Part shown: in pieces, positions 1 to 11,980 of the stretch
Position numbering within the stretch: position 1 is the stretch's first letter
How the letters are laid out: the number at the start of each line of letters is the position of its first letter
From: Diphasiastrum complanatum
Taxonomy: Eukaryota > Streptophyta > Lycopodiopsida > Lycopodiales > Lycopodiaceae
Reading direction: 5' to 3'
Assembly (NCBI GenBank): GCA_029204225.1
Contig: CM055094.1
Location: 71,979,884-72,043,883, forward strand
DNA: 64,000 nucleotides
The notes under the pieces: model-generated
Database searches by the model: none
Told to the model about the DNA's origin: nothing
What the model saw: only the letters and a program-made list of their open reading frames with translations
Position numbers and translations under genes: made by a program

Positions 1-282
1 CAAAAACCCCAGCTATGATAACCATACCATGTTTGGGGCTTAAAAACAAATTGCAATCTTGAAAATGCTTGATGCATTTCTCTAATGTATCATGTAAATG
101 ACGCAACACAAAAATTATGTGTTTCAAAGACAATTGTGAATTGTAGTCTCATGAAGATGCCTATGGAGGCTCACAGTTAATTGAAAAAGGAGAGGATTCT
201 GTAGATGGGGGCGATTGGACTCAAATTCGCAAAAATTTATAACCTACAATTCAGTTTAAACCTGCAGAACAGCTTAGAATTA

Positions 283-2540
283 CAACTATTACTTCTGAAT
301 CAAAGCTCCCAAAAAAGTCGCGAATGTTCTATGACAAATTTGAATTCACAAATGGAACCATTTGCAACAAAGCCAACAAAAAAGACCTAAAGAAAGGACA
401 ATAGGAGTTGGCAGCCATGCAAAAAGAGGCTTGATAAAGTGATTTTCTTTCTATTGAGATTTTCTTATCAGAGGAAAATCGAACGTGCTATAATAGCATC
501 ATATAGTTTGAAGAATAGTCATGCATCATTCAATAAAATTCATTGAATACAACTCTACTCAAGCTCAGAAAGAAATCAAGCTTGAAGTGGACCAAGACTA
601 TCTGATTCATCATCACTATCAAGATTCATGGCAGAGTTAGGGCAAAAGTCAGTCCCTGAGCTTGATGGACGATCATTGCCTTCAGGATGAACAAGTGGGT
701 AATTGTGTAATTCTGTATTCAGAGGTGATTTGGAAAGATCCATTGGACCAACCAGATTTGTCTTTGCACCACTGATTGCTTGTTTGCTATTTCCACCCTA
801 TGAATCACCTACTACCAAGTTTCCAGGGTCAGGGGAGCAAAGTTGGTTGGTGGCGTTACTTCCATTCTCGCAGCGTTGGACCTCACCTTTATCATTTGAA
901 GGTTGAAAAACAGCTGTAGCTACCACCATACTTACTCCACGTAGCTGGCCACTTGTCATCACACATGAATAACCATTTCCGGCATTGTCAATCCTATGAT
1001 GATTGATATTAGCTGCTTTACCAGCAAGACTAGTAGTCGTAGTACCATCACCAACTAACTGTGTGCACATCCCACATGTCATGTTGGTCTGGAGACAATT
1101 CTTACAAGCAACAGGTGCATTCGAGCTATTTCCAAAAGACTTTTCATCAGGATGCCAAGAACTTAGACCATGAACAACAGCATCTCGTAAGACATCTACC
1201 TTGAAACGTTTGGTTTCCTCCTCCATAAAGTCGCTCTCTCGCTCTCTCTTTTTGTCTGGCAAAGGAGTAGTAGAATCTGAAATTGCTGATAGGGAAGCTG
1301 TCAATGTGCTTAATAGAACTTTCATAGTAGATTGTAGGGAGGCTTCCAATGATTGAGAAGGTGACATGACTGCAGTAGCTACTGTAGGAAATTCAGCTAC
1401 AAAAGTACGTGCTTGACTCTGACGATTTTCAGTCTTGCATGCAGCAGCAGCAGCATTATGATTATCACCACCAGACAAGCATCAAGCCTGCTTTTAGATA
1501 AGTTTTTGTTTTCTTTGTTCAATCATTCTAGATAAGTATCAATGACAACTCTACCTTCCTCCGCAGCATCTCTAAATGGCTCTGTTATATCACGGTGAGA
1601 GCTTCGTAAACAGGGTGCAGAGACTTCCATTTGTGAACCCTCACAATGTCCTATATCTTTGGAACTTATCTTCAGTTTTCCATCCTTTTGCTCTAATATA
1701 CCACAAACGGATGCTAGCGTTGATGAACCAAGTGTTATTGCTGAACATTCTAAGTTTTTTGAGGAAAAACAGGTACAGTGCTGCACAGAAGAGACATAAA
1801 AGTGTCCATGATTGTTTTGCACAAGGGGAAAACGTTGCTCAGCCATAGTTTCATCGAGAACTTAACAAATTTCCCATGTTTGTGACTACTTACATCTTTC
1901 TGTAGACATGATTCCTCCTCTGTTTGAAGGGTAACACTCTTGCGCACCAATTCTGAAGTAAAGAGTTTTCATTGATTTAACATGAGTGATTTGTCTGATT
2001 GAGGTGACATCTGCTGCTTGTTACCTTCAAATTGTATATTATTGGAGTCACTTTTAATTCGAATTATAGAGCTCTCAGAAGCATCGAAATCCGAGGATCT
2101 TGTTTGAACATTGTAAGAGATTAATGAACCTCCTTCATGGTATCTTTCTGCAAGAAAATCAGCATTTTGGAACAAAGGTCTTTCCAATCTAGAGAACTCA
2201 GGATCCCTTTCAGAAGGATTTTTCTGACAATCATTAAACTTCTCAGCCAGTCCAAATTTTAGTAGAAAAACCTTGGAATTTTTTGATGCTGCAATTCGAG
2301 AACTATGCTGTTGAAAGGCCTCATGTACAGTCAAGGCAAATGAGCTTCTGAAACCAATAGAACAGGGACTGCATACCGAGATTTCAGTCGTTTCCACGTT
2401 TGAACTTGCCACTGTGTGCTTTGCAACTCGACACTCTTTTGGTTGCAATGTTCAGCAAGGTGTATAGTACTTTTGAACAACAATAGCACCATGTTGACAA
2501 ATTATGTGCTTGCTCTTTCCATCTCATCCATTCCCTATTA
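283..2540 (-). pseudogene. Decayed inverted copy of the zinc-finger gene at 45486-48382
   Basis: Read on the minus strand, this block matches the second half of the gene at 45486-48382 plus about 270 bp of its 3' flank. It begins near finger 7 (REWMRWKEQAHNLS) and ends beyond the stop codon, so fingers 1-6 are missing. Visible lesions include a deletion of about 22 nt inside finger 7, a smaller deletion just after it, TGA where the other copy has TGC (near 1520), and TAG where the other copy has CAG (near 798). The GTAAGT and CTGAG positions flanking the frame change in the long copy are kept here. Because flanking DNA is included, it was copied as DNA rather than as a processed transcript. 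No product is expected. Confidence 0.9.
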
Positions 2541-2828
2541 GGAACAAACGTAATGAATTCACGAACAAAAGTATCTCCTTCCACTCAAAAGGAAAATTAT
2601 TATCATCTAATAATCATGGCATACGCTGAGATTCAAAATTGGATACAACACCAAAATCCAATATGTGTGTGTGAGCCATTGTTGGGCTAGTATATAGGGT
2701 CACAACTAGTATAAATAATGGGTATCAACATAGTATCAAAAAACCTACCCAGCTGGTATATGAATTTCAAAAACTAGGTCTAGAACCGGACACCCAATAT
2801 TAACTATCTTACCGTTCGTATTGGTACC

Positions 2829-3397
2829 CGGGAACCCATCTTCAACTCTTCGCATTGGATCAAACTCTGCCACTTGTACTACAATGACACACAAGAGTTC
2901 TCCATAAAAGAATTTTGATACGTTTGGTGCCAAAGATAGAGCAACAAATGGCTCATATCCTATTCCTTGCTACATTCCATTTTTTTCTAGTTACATGGTA
3001 CTTGATAGGTTGCAGTCTTTCCCTTGTTTGAGTGATTTTTGGTTGCCATATTGTTGTGTGAAAAGTGAGGACTATTTTAGCCTCACTCTTCAACAACTCA
3101 ATCACAATTTGTAGAATATTTGGATGCCTTACTTTCGTTATCACCATCATTCTAGTAAGAACAAAATCATTTGTATGTTGTCATGGCACTCCAATAACTA
3201 TGGTAGTTGGAGAAATTTTTGAAGATGTTTAAATGGTAAAATGTAACTTTGTAGCAAATCAAGGTATGCACATTCCCATACCTACAAAACATCCCCCGAA
3301 TCACAATATTCAGATTTTAAAGCCTACCTATGAAATAGGCATACATTTAGCTTTCCAAAATACACAACAAGAAACCGACAAAAAATAAGTTCGTCGA
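2829..3397. repeat. Unidentified part of a directly duplicated mosaic block
   Basis: This stretch is repeated in the same orientation at 61985-62564 with scattered substitutions. On the minus strand both copies keep a short open frame (2953-3150 and 62107-62304) containing VRHPNI, which superficially resembles a protein-kinase motif but has no further kinase signature. It lies where a gypsy integrase core should continue, but the sequence leaves the integrase pattern near 3400. I do not recognise it. Confidence 0.6.
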
Positions 3398-4171
3398 GTG
3401 CAATATCTCCAAATCCCATCCACAACCCAAATAGAATCATTTTGGCGTTGGGTCTTTGGAAGTCCAACCACAAAATCCATAGATATACTTTCCCATCATT
3501 TCTGAGGGATATCTAGGGGAAGTAACAACCCTCTAGTCTTCAAGCGTTAAGCTTTGGCTAACTGACAAGGTCTACATTTAACCACATAAGACTCGACAAA
3601 TGGCTTGAGTTTTGGCCAACAAAACTCTCTTTTGACCAAGTCCAAAGTCCTATGTATACCCGGATGACCTACATAGGGAACGTCACGACACTCATAAAGA
3701 ATCCTCTTCTTTAACTCATTATCTGCTGGTACACAAATTTTCCCATTCCGAAATAGTAAACCACCTCGGATAGAGAATTGTTCTACTATCTTCCTATCTT
3801 TCCTAGGAACCTGAGACCCCTGTGAGTAGATCCCTATTCCACTCCCATTTTTTCATGTCTCCACCATCTTCCAGATGGGACCAAAATGAGAATCCGATTC
3901 ACACCTGTCTCTCAGTGAAAGATATAGATCAGTGAAAATTTGGGTGAATGAAAGTTCATTTAGTTCACCAATCTGACTACGCGCATCCACAACTTGGTTA
4001 GAGCTGCTCTTGACATATCAGATCTCATGATCAAATTCCTGCATAAGCTCAGCCCAACGAGCTTTACGACCCCTTAGACCGTTCTGATTACAAAAGTACT
4101 TTAGAGGCTGGTGATCTGTATACACTATAAACTGATTGCTGTAAAGGTAAGTTGGCCGACTTTTAGAGCAT
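3398..4171 (-). pseudogene. Ty3/gypsy pol fragment: RNase H end, zinc-binding domain and start of integrase
   Basis: In minus-strand order, the fragment encodes the RNase H tail (VYTDHQPLKYF, then ARWAELMQEFD), then the integrase zinc-binding region (GHPGIHRTLDLVKREF, CRPCQ), then the beginning of the integrase core (SMDFVVGLPKTQ). These are diagnostic of Ty3/gypsy polyproteins. In-frame stops interrupt it. There is no reverse transcriptase upstream: at 4171 it is joined directly to a copia leader in the opposite orientation. The same joint occurs near 63334, so the hybrid predates duplication of the block. Confidence 0.85.
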
Positions 4172-4511
4172 TAGAAAAGCCTAAGTGGTGGCTACAAGAT
4201 TGCATATCAAGTTGCATGTAGATTTTGAAATAATCAATTTTTTGTAATTTTGTCAAAACTCTAATTTTGATTGGATCTCTACATTGTGAGGTTACTAAAC
4301 CTAATCTGAGTTTGTTTCAATCTTAGGAAGTGGCAAGGGTAATTAGACTAAGAATAGATCATAGGTTGATCTAAATTTCACTATTCTATTTGTTGAAGCG
4401 AATTCAGTAGTTTCATATCTTTGCGATTTTCTTTTGAAAACATTTGTTGTTGTCAAAAGGAGTGCTTTGTGCATTTAAACAGTTTGAAAGAGAGGATCAG
4501 GTCATTGCTAC

Positions 4512-5346
4512 ATGGCTACATTAAGTGGAGTTATGTTGGAAGCCAATGATAGGCTTACCTCAAGTAACTATTCATTCTGGAAAGTGAGGATGGAATTATT
4601 TATTGAGATGAATGATGTTTTGGATATTGTTGTAGGTTTGGAGAAGAAAGCAGCAACATAACAAGATGAAATGAGGTATGACAAGAGGGCCAAAAAGGCT
4701 ATACACATGATTAAGATGAATGTTACCAATGAGCTTCTCAAGGAAGTTGGTAAGAGTACTTCATCAAAGGATGATTGGGATTCATTAAATAAGCTTTATG
4801 AATCCAAGTCTACTTCTAGAGTGTTGACTCTAAGAAGGAAAATCTTTGCTTGTTTGCAAAAGAGTGCAGAAAGTCCAAATACTTTTATTTTGAGAGTGAA
4901 AGCATTGGATGATAAGTTAGCTTGCATTGACGAGAGCATTAAGGAAGGAGAGCTTGTTCAAGTTATTCTCAATGGATTGTTGGATGCTCATGCTAACATT
5001 GTTCAAAGTATTTCTATTCAAAAGACTTTGCCAAGTTTGATGGATCTTCAAGAGATCTTGATCAATGAAGAATATAGGCTTCAAGCAAGAGCTGGATCTA
5101 CATCAACACTTCAAGAGGAGGCTATGTTCACAAAGGGCAAATTCAAGGGCAAAAGCAAAAGCAAGTGGTCTAAAGGGCAAGATCAAGGGGAGGCTTCTTC
5201 AAATGGCAAAAGAAAGATAGATCAAAGCTAAAGTGCCTCTATTTTGGCATCAAAGGACACTTTGCAAGTGAGTGCTACAAGAAGAAGAGAGATCAAGGAG
5301 ACAAGCAAGGTAATCTTACTGTTGATGATGATGGTTTGGTTGTTTA
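4512..5346 (+). pseudogene. copia gag relic (UBN2-type)
   Basis: The frame starts at ATG 4512 with NYSFWKVRME and hits a TAA near 4658. It reopens at 4671 for 186 codons with KMNVTNELLKEVGK and SKSTSRVLTLRR, the typical gag_UBN2 segment of plant copia elements. The TAA at 5229 falls just before the zinc-knuckle region, which survives downstream in another frame (GHFASECYKK). In the intact element at 53160 these parts are one frame. Non-functional as written. Confidence 0.88.
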
Positions 5347-5379
5347 AAATGAAAATGATGAAAATGATGAAAATCATGT

Positions 5380-6396
5380 ATGCTTGCTCACGATGGAGAT
5401 CTAGATCCATGGTGGATTGATAGTGGAGCAAGTACACAGATGAGTTTTCACAAAGAGTATTTCACTTTTTTGTTGGCATATGGAGATGACAGGAGGGTGA
5501 TCTACACGACCAATGATGGTGAGTGTGCAATCAAAGGGATTGGCACAATTCCTATTTCTCTCTCTACAAATAGGAATGTTCATTTGGAGGATGTTTTGTT
5601 CATTCCATCTATTACCAAGAATTTACTTAGTGTGGGTGAATTGCTAAGTAAAGGCCTCAAAGTTGAGTTTGATGGAGATTCTTGTATAATCAAAAGGAAG
5701 GATATCTTGATTGCAAAAAGTAAAAGGCAAGGGAGTTGTTCAAACTAGATGCTTGTGTTATTGCTAACCAAGTTGGATGTGTTGCAAGGGAGCAAATACC
5801 TATTCAAGAGGTCTTGCATAAAAAGATGGGACACCTCAACTTCAAGTCATTGGAGGTAATGGCTAGGAAGAAGATTGTGATAGGTCTTCCAAGTTCCTTA
5901 AGTGGCATCAAACATGTTTGTGAGTCTTGTGCTTTGTCAAAGTCACATAGACAACCCTATACTAGATCTAGATCTAGATCTACAAAGCCTTTTCAACTTG
6001 TACATTTGGAAATTCATGGATTTACTACAATTAGCAATAGTGGAACTAAGATGTATGTAACATTCATTGGTGATTGTAGTAGATTTTGTTGGATCTATCT
6101 ACTAAAGAGCAAGGATGAAGTGTATGATGTCTTTGTTAAGTTCAAGAATGCAATGGAGAACCAATTTTCCACAAGGGTCAAGTGCTTAAGGAGTGACAAT
6201 GGTGGAGAGTACATATCTACCAGGTTCAAGGCTTTTTGTGATGAGCATGGGATCAAGAGGGAGTATACAACATCAAGGACCCCACAACAAAATGGAGTGG
6301 CCTAGAGGAATAATAGGACTTTATGTGAAAGTGCCAAATCCATGAAGACCAAGGAAGATCCATCTTCAAGGAAAGGTATATTTGTTGGATATACAG
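5380..6396 (+). pseudogene. copia protease-integrase relic
   Basis: The first segment (5380-5748) carries the aspartic protease motif WWIDSGAST. The second, overlapping in another frame (5736-6305), carries the pre-integrase HHCC region and an integrase core with SDNGGEY and PQQNGVA. The residue after NGVA is a stop codon (TAG), so the catalytic glutamate codon is lost. The first catalytic aspartate is also replaced (LEIHG where the intact element has YDIHS). A residual KGIFVGYT follows before truncation near 6396. Confidence 0.88.
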
Positions 6397-7989
6397 TGTA
6401 AAATCAAGACTGGCCCCATTGGCTACAAGTTTTCTATTTATCCTCCTGCGATACCCCAATTAGGTATCATAGAACTTCGTAATGACCGCAATGAACTTCG
6501 TAACGACCGCAATTGGTTGGTTCAACTTCTCGTAAACACCGCATGGAGACTGCAACCATCAACCTTGCGGTTGCTTACAATCTGTTTGGCTTGTCTTCGA
6601 ATATGACTTAACCTTAACAACCTATCTACTTTAACTCCGTAATCATTCTACAACAACATCTCCTAACTTAGTAACCTAACTATGTAAATACATTTTCAAT
6701 AGAACTTCAATTACATTTGAATTAAGAACCCGTATTTACAAGTACATTGTAATGGCCAAAATGGGCCTAACAATATTGAATGCATGTAGGCGAGAAAATG
6801 ATTTTGGTAACTAGAAATTGGAATCTCGAAGCTTAGGAGGATGAGTTTTTGTAAGTACTAATAGCCTATCCTATGCTTGTGCATATGCCATGAAAACCCT
6901 CGTACACTACCAAGCTTATTTGAAGTTACAATTGATACTTTCAACATGCACATAGTCATCACACACCATGCTTTGCTCTACATGTCAGTATTGAAGTGCC
7001 TTGGGCCCTCTCAAGTTATTAATTATATAACTGGACTTGACTTGAATATTGCGGCATAACCAATTATCTCGAACACCAAAATGTTGAATATCAAATCAAA
7101 ATTTATTCTAGGTACTCAATTATAAGCGTAGATGATACAACTAACCTTGCAAGATGGGTGTGAAAGTGGGCACAGACTTAATAGAGGAGCATGAGGTTGC
7201 AAGGAAGAAAAAAAATTAAATTTCAAGGCACCTACAAGACATAGATACAGCCTGAGACAATTGATACATAACCACAACCCTTAGAGGCTTGTACAAGTAG
7301 GGACAGTGAGGCCAGTGTTGGTGAACAAAGGCACCAAAGAAATGATTGAAAAAAAAATAGCTTAACATTCCGACATTGAAAATATAAAAAATAAATCCAA
7401 AATTAAAACTTCGAAAGTAAAAGTTTGAAGTGTGTCTTTCTCTCTAACAATATGCAAGAGATTTTTTAGTTTTTTTGTCAAATCTAATCCTCTATTACTT
7501 GAATGATCATAACAATTTTGTTATTGATCTAGATAAGCAAAACACCAATATTCTCAAAAAGATAAAAACAGTTCTATCAACCTCTATAATTAGATTAGCA
7601 AATATGTCTAGAAAATCTATAGAAAGTAAACAAGCAAAATTTAAGTTATAAAAGAAATTGTCATAAATTCTTCGATACTAGTCCAAATGACCTAACGTTG
7701 CTTCTCATACCAAATTAAACCTCAAACTTATCCGTAGAATAATATGTAAACAAAAAACAAAATATTATTCCAAAAACGTTTAGAACTCTCAAAGCTAAAC
7801 ATTAGCAAAAAGAAACCTCATAAAAATAAACAAAACTCTATATGAGACTAAAGTCGTATTGAACAAAATAATTTCTGAATCTTAAGCTCTAATTACACAA
7901 ATTTCATGTGCCAAACCTTATAGTCAAAGCCAAAAAACAAAAAAATACAAACAACCATCACATGTATGTTGAAAAAAACAACCATTAGA
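6397..7989. other. No gene recognised
   Basis: AT-rich sequence with no convincing coding frame. A short imperfect tandem repeat with unit GAACTTCGTAAYGACCGCAA occurs twice at about 6473-6513. The segment 6398-6770 starts with TG and ends CCTAACA, but has no target duplication or second copy to support an LTR. Confidence 0.6.
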
Positions 7990-9308
7990 GTCTATACTTT
8001 TAGAAGGAAAGTATTTTGATCACTACAATGATACATGGCCATAATGGGATGGAAGAAAGACTTTGTATAAGGTAAAGATAGGTCTATTGGATGCAAGATG
8101 AATGTACTAATTAAAAGGGTAAATCATCTCTTTGATTATATTTGGTCATGTGAACTACTCCAATGACAAGGTCAAACTTTGCTATAATGTTTGTCAAATT
8201 CATAATATCATCCTTGATGTTATCAGTTTTGATGTCTAGGTATTCCAAATCCAATATGGATTGACATCCACTCGTGGTTGCTTTCTTTTTAGAGGCAACA
8301 TAGGTCTAGGATTTTAAGAAAGCATACATCGTCTATATACTGAAACATGTGTTTAAAGGAATGCACATTGTCTAATTCACCAAGTTTGGCTAATCATTTC
8401 ATAAATTGCATTTCATAGCAAGTTAAATACCAACTACACCATGTAGAAGAGCATCATAAACCCATTAATATCTCCCATACTTGTCTCCATTTTTTTTCAC
8501 CTAGTCTAATTACACAATCATTTATCAAAAAGTTGTTCCATTGGCATAGGTTTTCTATACCAATATTAAATTTAAACGTTCTTCAAAGCAGCTTGCATTT
8601 CCATGACCAACTTAAGTCGTTATTTCAAGGTTTCCACTTGTAGAAGATCATAACACTTAGCAATATCACTGGACCACAAAAATTATTTTTAGTGAAAAAT
8701 TGAGGCAGTATTTAGTAGACCAAATACATTGTCCAAAAATGATAATATCCACATTTAGAATACTTTGGTATGTGGTTGCCTTATGGCTTACTCTCTCCAT
8801 AAAGAGAGGAGTTAGCATACCAAGAGTTTCAGTCAAATAAGTGGCTAACCTTGAGAAGCAGCAATTGTGTGCATTGGTAATTCATCTAAAAGTGCTATTG
8901 TGAGTTGTAAAAGTGCATAAGAGAAAAAGGTAGTACTTCTTTTCCAAGTAAAAAGTCTAGCATTACTTTAGTCAAATCATGCTTTAGTTTCTATCGAGTT
9001 TTCGACAAAAAATTAGATGACATTCGGATATGGGACAAAATTTCGATTTTATGATCTTTCCAAGGCTAATTTTTTGACTAGCTGCATACACATAAAACAT
9101 GGATTATGATGTGACATATATATGATACGTAATCCAAAGTCTTTCATTATTAGCTTCTTTCAAACAAGCATCAGATGAACAATGACCACGTAGCCACTTG
9201 GTGTGTTTTAAGTATTTGATAGCAAAGGTTTTGCATAATTGAGCATGTCTAGTTACAATCTCATTAACAATAGTTTGATAGGTAGTTTAAACCATCCATC
9301 ATATAATT
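7990..9308 (-). repeat. Inverted copy of the 48656-49943 repeat
   Basis: The reverse complement matches 48656-49943 nearly throughout, with substitutions and single-base indels. The reading frame seen at 49569-49823 in the other copy is broken here by a one-base insertion (AATCCTAGACC against AATCCTGACC). The family is unidentified and no terminal repeats or target duplications were found. Confidence 0.85.
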
Positions 9309-9686
9309 CAGAGGCAATCTTGTTAATTTTAGATAGTCAAATGGCAATGCGACTTAAACAAGATGTAGTTTCCCCAAAAACGATACATGAACACATACTT
9401 CTTTCCGTTATCTGAATAAGTTGCTCTCGTCCTACAAATCTTTCATTTTTATATTTTATCCAAAATTTTGATTTATATTATAAAAGAGATACATGTATTG
9501 AATGAAAAACATTGCAACATGATATCTACGTAGCATTCCCTAGTCAAAAAACAAATAAAAAACCTTATCTTCCTACAGTGAGATATCCTTGAATACACTT
9601 ACAACTACATATATGTGTGTTTTGCCACCCGATGCTGCCATGCAAACCCGATACTTAGCCAAAATTTTGACAGTTTTCTTATCCGT

Positions 9687-10090
9687 CGCACTGCCATGCG
9701 TGGCATATCCACGCTAAAACTTTTCCGAGGACCCTGCTAGTGAAATCCAGACTACAGGAGAGGTTCGGCACAAAAATTTTAATTCTATGTGGCACTGTGC
9801 CACGCAAAAAAAAATTAAACTAAAACTTAAAATTTGAGCGCCAAAATATGTCGGCGTGGCACATCCACGTGTGGAAGTGCCACATACGATTGTTATTTAA
9901 CCAATTTTCATGTGACATGAATTTTTTTGATTTGCCACGCGTGGCAAATCTTCAGAGAAAATTCTAGAGCAATGGCTTTTTTTATTGCCACGCGTGGCAA
10001 AATTTGCCACACACGACAATATTAAAACACAATACTTAGAAAAATTTTGTTTTGGAAATTTGCCACGCGTGGCAGTGCCATGCATGGCAA
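9687..10090. repeat. CACTA subterminal palindrome cluster
   Basis: At least five GC-core palindromes or near-palindromes sit in about 400 bp of otherwise AT-rich sequence: TGCCATGCGTGGCA (9692), GTGGCACTGTGCCAC (9789), TTGCCACGCGTGGCAA (9932 and 9985), TTGCCACGCGTGGCA (10060), then TGCCATGCATGGCA (10076). Half-sites lie between them. Clustered short motifs inside the ends of CACTA elements are known transposase-binding sites. That role here is inferred from position and repetition. Confidence 0.7.
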
Positions 10091-10299
10091 AATTAATTTG
10101 TTGTGATTTTTTTAAATCTATTATAAATAATAAGTTAATAAAAAACAACTCTATGATTAATTTAAAAGCAAATAAGATTTTTTTTATATTTTGAATAGGT
10201 GTATACTTATAATAAAATGTGGACTAAAAATTAAATGATCATTATCTCAAATTATTATGCTCTGACGAATTAAAGTTACTATCAATTGAATATTACATG

Positions 10300-11464
10300 C
10301 TATCTTATGTATTTATAGACTTCGTCATCTGAGTTGTCAGAATCATGAGAATCAATTCTCGGGTTTTCAATATTTATAAAACTTGAAAGTATATGTACAT
10401 CTTCATCAGATATACCTGTGTTGTCCAAATTTAGATCTTCCATTTCATTCTCAACATATGCATTTTCGAATACATGTTTTTGAGCGTGGCTTAATTTGAA
10501 CAACATACCACCAATCTTTGTTTAGTCGATCTGGTTGAAAAAATACCTGCACATTTAGCAATGTCAGGACTAGATATTTGCTATGCTCACATTTTAATTC
10601 ACAATAAATAGATGTAATGAAAAAGCAGTGTAGATGATTGATATAACATTGATCACAATTGATAAAAAGAAAAAAATGTGAAATTCATGCACACCTATTC
10701 ACAATGACGAGGCAACACCAATGTGTCTGAAAAGTCCATGCTTTATGTCTTGGTTGAATCGATAGCAAAAAATCCACTACGATCTTTTTTACAGTTGCAT
10801 TTGATCCTCTATAGTTGATTTTGAACCATTTCACGTCAAACAACATTTACCCATTTCACCAAAACACACCTCATATATGGCTTGTATGGTTCCTACATAC
10901 TCAAGCTCTACAGAAATTGGACTTTGAACTCGAGCACTACTCCAACTTTCTTGATGGAAGGATGCCATCACACCCGTCATTTCATATCAATTGATTCTAT
11001 GCAATGATGAAGACCATATGCCCACATTGCACTATACTTTCAATACTGTCACATGTTGATTATAATTAAAACAATAATCAATCATCGTACAAATTAAAAT
11101 TGTTCACTTAAAAAAAATAGAGTTATAGACAAACCTTCCAATCACATTCTCTTGCAAATTCCCATTCTGTGTCAAATATGAATTGTCCCTTTGATCTTGC
11201 TTGTTGGAGTGTATTAACCATCCAGTCTATAGTGCATTGGTTGGGCAATGGCTCAAGATCATGTGAAGGTGTAGCTTGACCTCTACGCCTATTGCGTCGG
11301 TGTCGATTTCTAGTCAATACCCTTTTCTTTTTTTCTTCTCCATATAGTTCCAACCATTTATCCATTACTCCTGAATTATATAGCATGAAGGTTGAAATTT
11401 TTTCTCTCAAACTAGGTGTCATTTTTTTAAGACTACCAATACCTTGAGGTTTTTCACCTTTCAC
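10300..11464 (-). pseudogene. TNP2 transposase C-terminal part (DUF4216-like)
   Basis: Minus-strand segments read in order: a block at 11464-11123 ending WEFARECDWKV, a middle stretch with MLFDVKWFKI, and a terminal piece ending at 10300 with an acidic tail (DSHDSDNSDDEVYKYIR). These resemble the DUF4216 domain that closes plant CACTA transposases. The middle is interrupted by stops and probable intron sequence, with no single open frame. It continues directly from the DUF4218-like block at 11461-11890. Confidence 0.65.
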
Positions 11465-11890
11465 TCATTGCTTTCCTCATCATGCCATAGTCGTGGAGCA
11501 GATGGATCTATTTGAAACAAAACTTTGGTAGCATAAAATAGAGATTCTTGCACTAACCACCCCTCTGACATGCTTCCCTCTGGCCTTGCCTTCTGACGCA
11601 CAAAATCTTTCAAGACTTTCATGAATCTCCCCAAGAAAAACATCCACCTACAGAAAATTTTAACACATCAATGAGAACATTCTGTTATTGAAAGTACTAA
11701 AATCAAATTCAAGTGTATTATACCTTGAGTGCACATGACCGGCAATACCAACTTCTTGGACCAAGTGCACAAGTAGATGCACCTATATGTCTAGGATAGA
11801 AGTTGGAAAATCCCTCTCAAGCATACATACAACCTCCACCATATCTTCTTGCTTTGTTTGCACATCTATCTCACGAATCTCCTTACCACA
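11461..11890 (-). pseudogene. TNP2 transposase DUF4218-like block
   Basis: On the minus strand the sequence gives VCGKEIREID, then HLLVHLVQEVGIAGHVHSR, then FMKVLKDFVRQKARPEGSM. These are typical of the DUF4218 domain following Transposase_21 in plant CACTA elements. A stop and a probable intron separate the halves. Spacing and order match the family, so it is a fossil of the same gene as the flanking blocks. Confidence 0.78.
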
Positions 11891-11980
11891 CACCCATCTA
11901 CATCATGTTTGTAGTATAAGTAGATTTTAGTACGTTCATATTATTTTATCAAACTTGTATTAAAAAAAATACACGAAATT

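Larger units (their letters stand above)
4172..6396 (+). mobile_element. Truncated Ty1/copia element (leader, gag, protease, integrase)
   Basis: The leader beginning AAGTGGTGGCTA is followed by gag from ATG at 4512 and by protease, pre-integrase and integrase segments. It ends inside the segment after the integrase core (KGIFVGYT, near 6396), where unrelated sequence begins. Protein similarity to the intact copia at 51332-57764 is strong along the whole length. The leader also occurs at 28265-28805 and 63335-63689, so this is a family with several copies here. Reverse transcriptase, RNase H and both LTRs are absent. Confidence 0.9.

Noticed and set aside
2953-3150. Protein-kinase-like VRHPNI motif
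   Set aside because: Only six residues match; no glycine loop, catalytic HRD or DFG is nearby, and the segment is part of a repeated block.
6398-6770. Solo LTR
   Set aside because: TG...CA ends occur, but there is no target duplication, no terminal inverted repeat and no second copy in the window.
9596-9609. CACTTACAACTACA as the left terminal inverted repeat of the CACTA element
   Set aside because: It begins CACTT rather than CACTA and no inverse copy or 3-bp target duplication was found on the right side.
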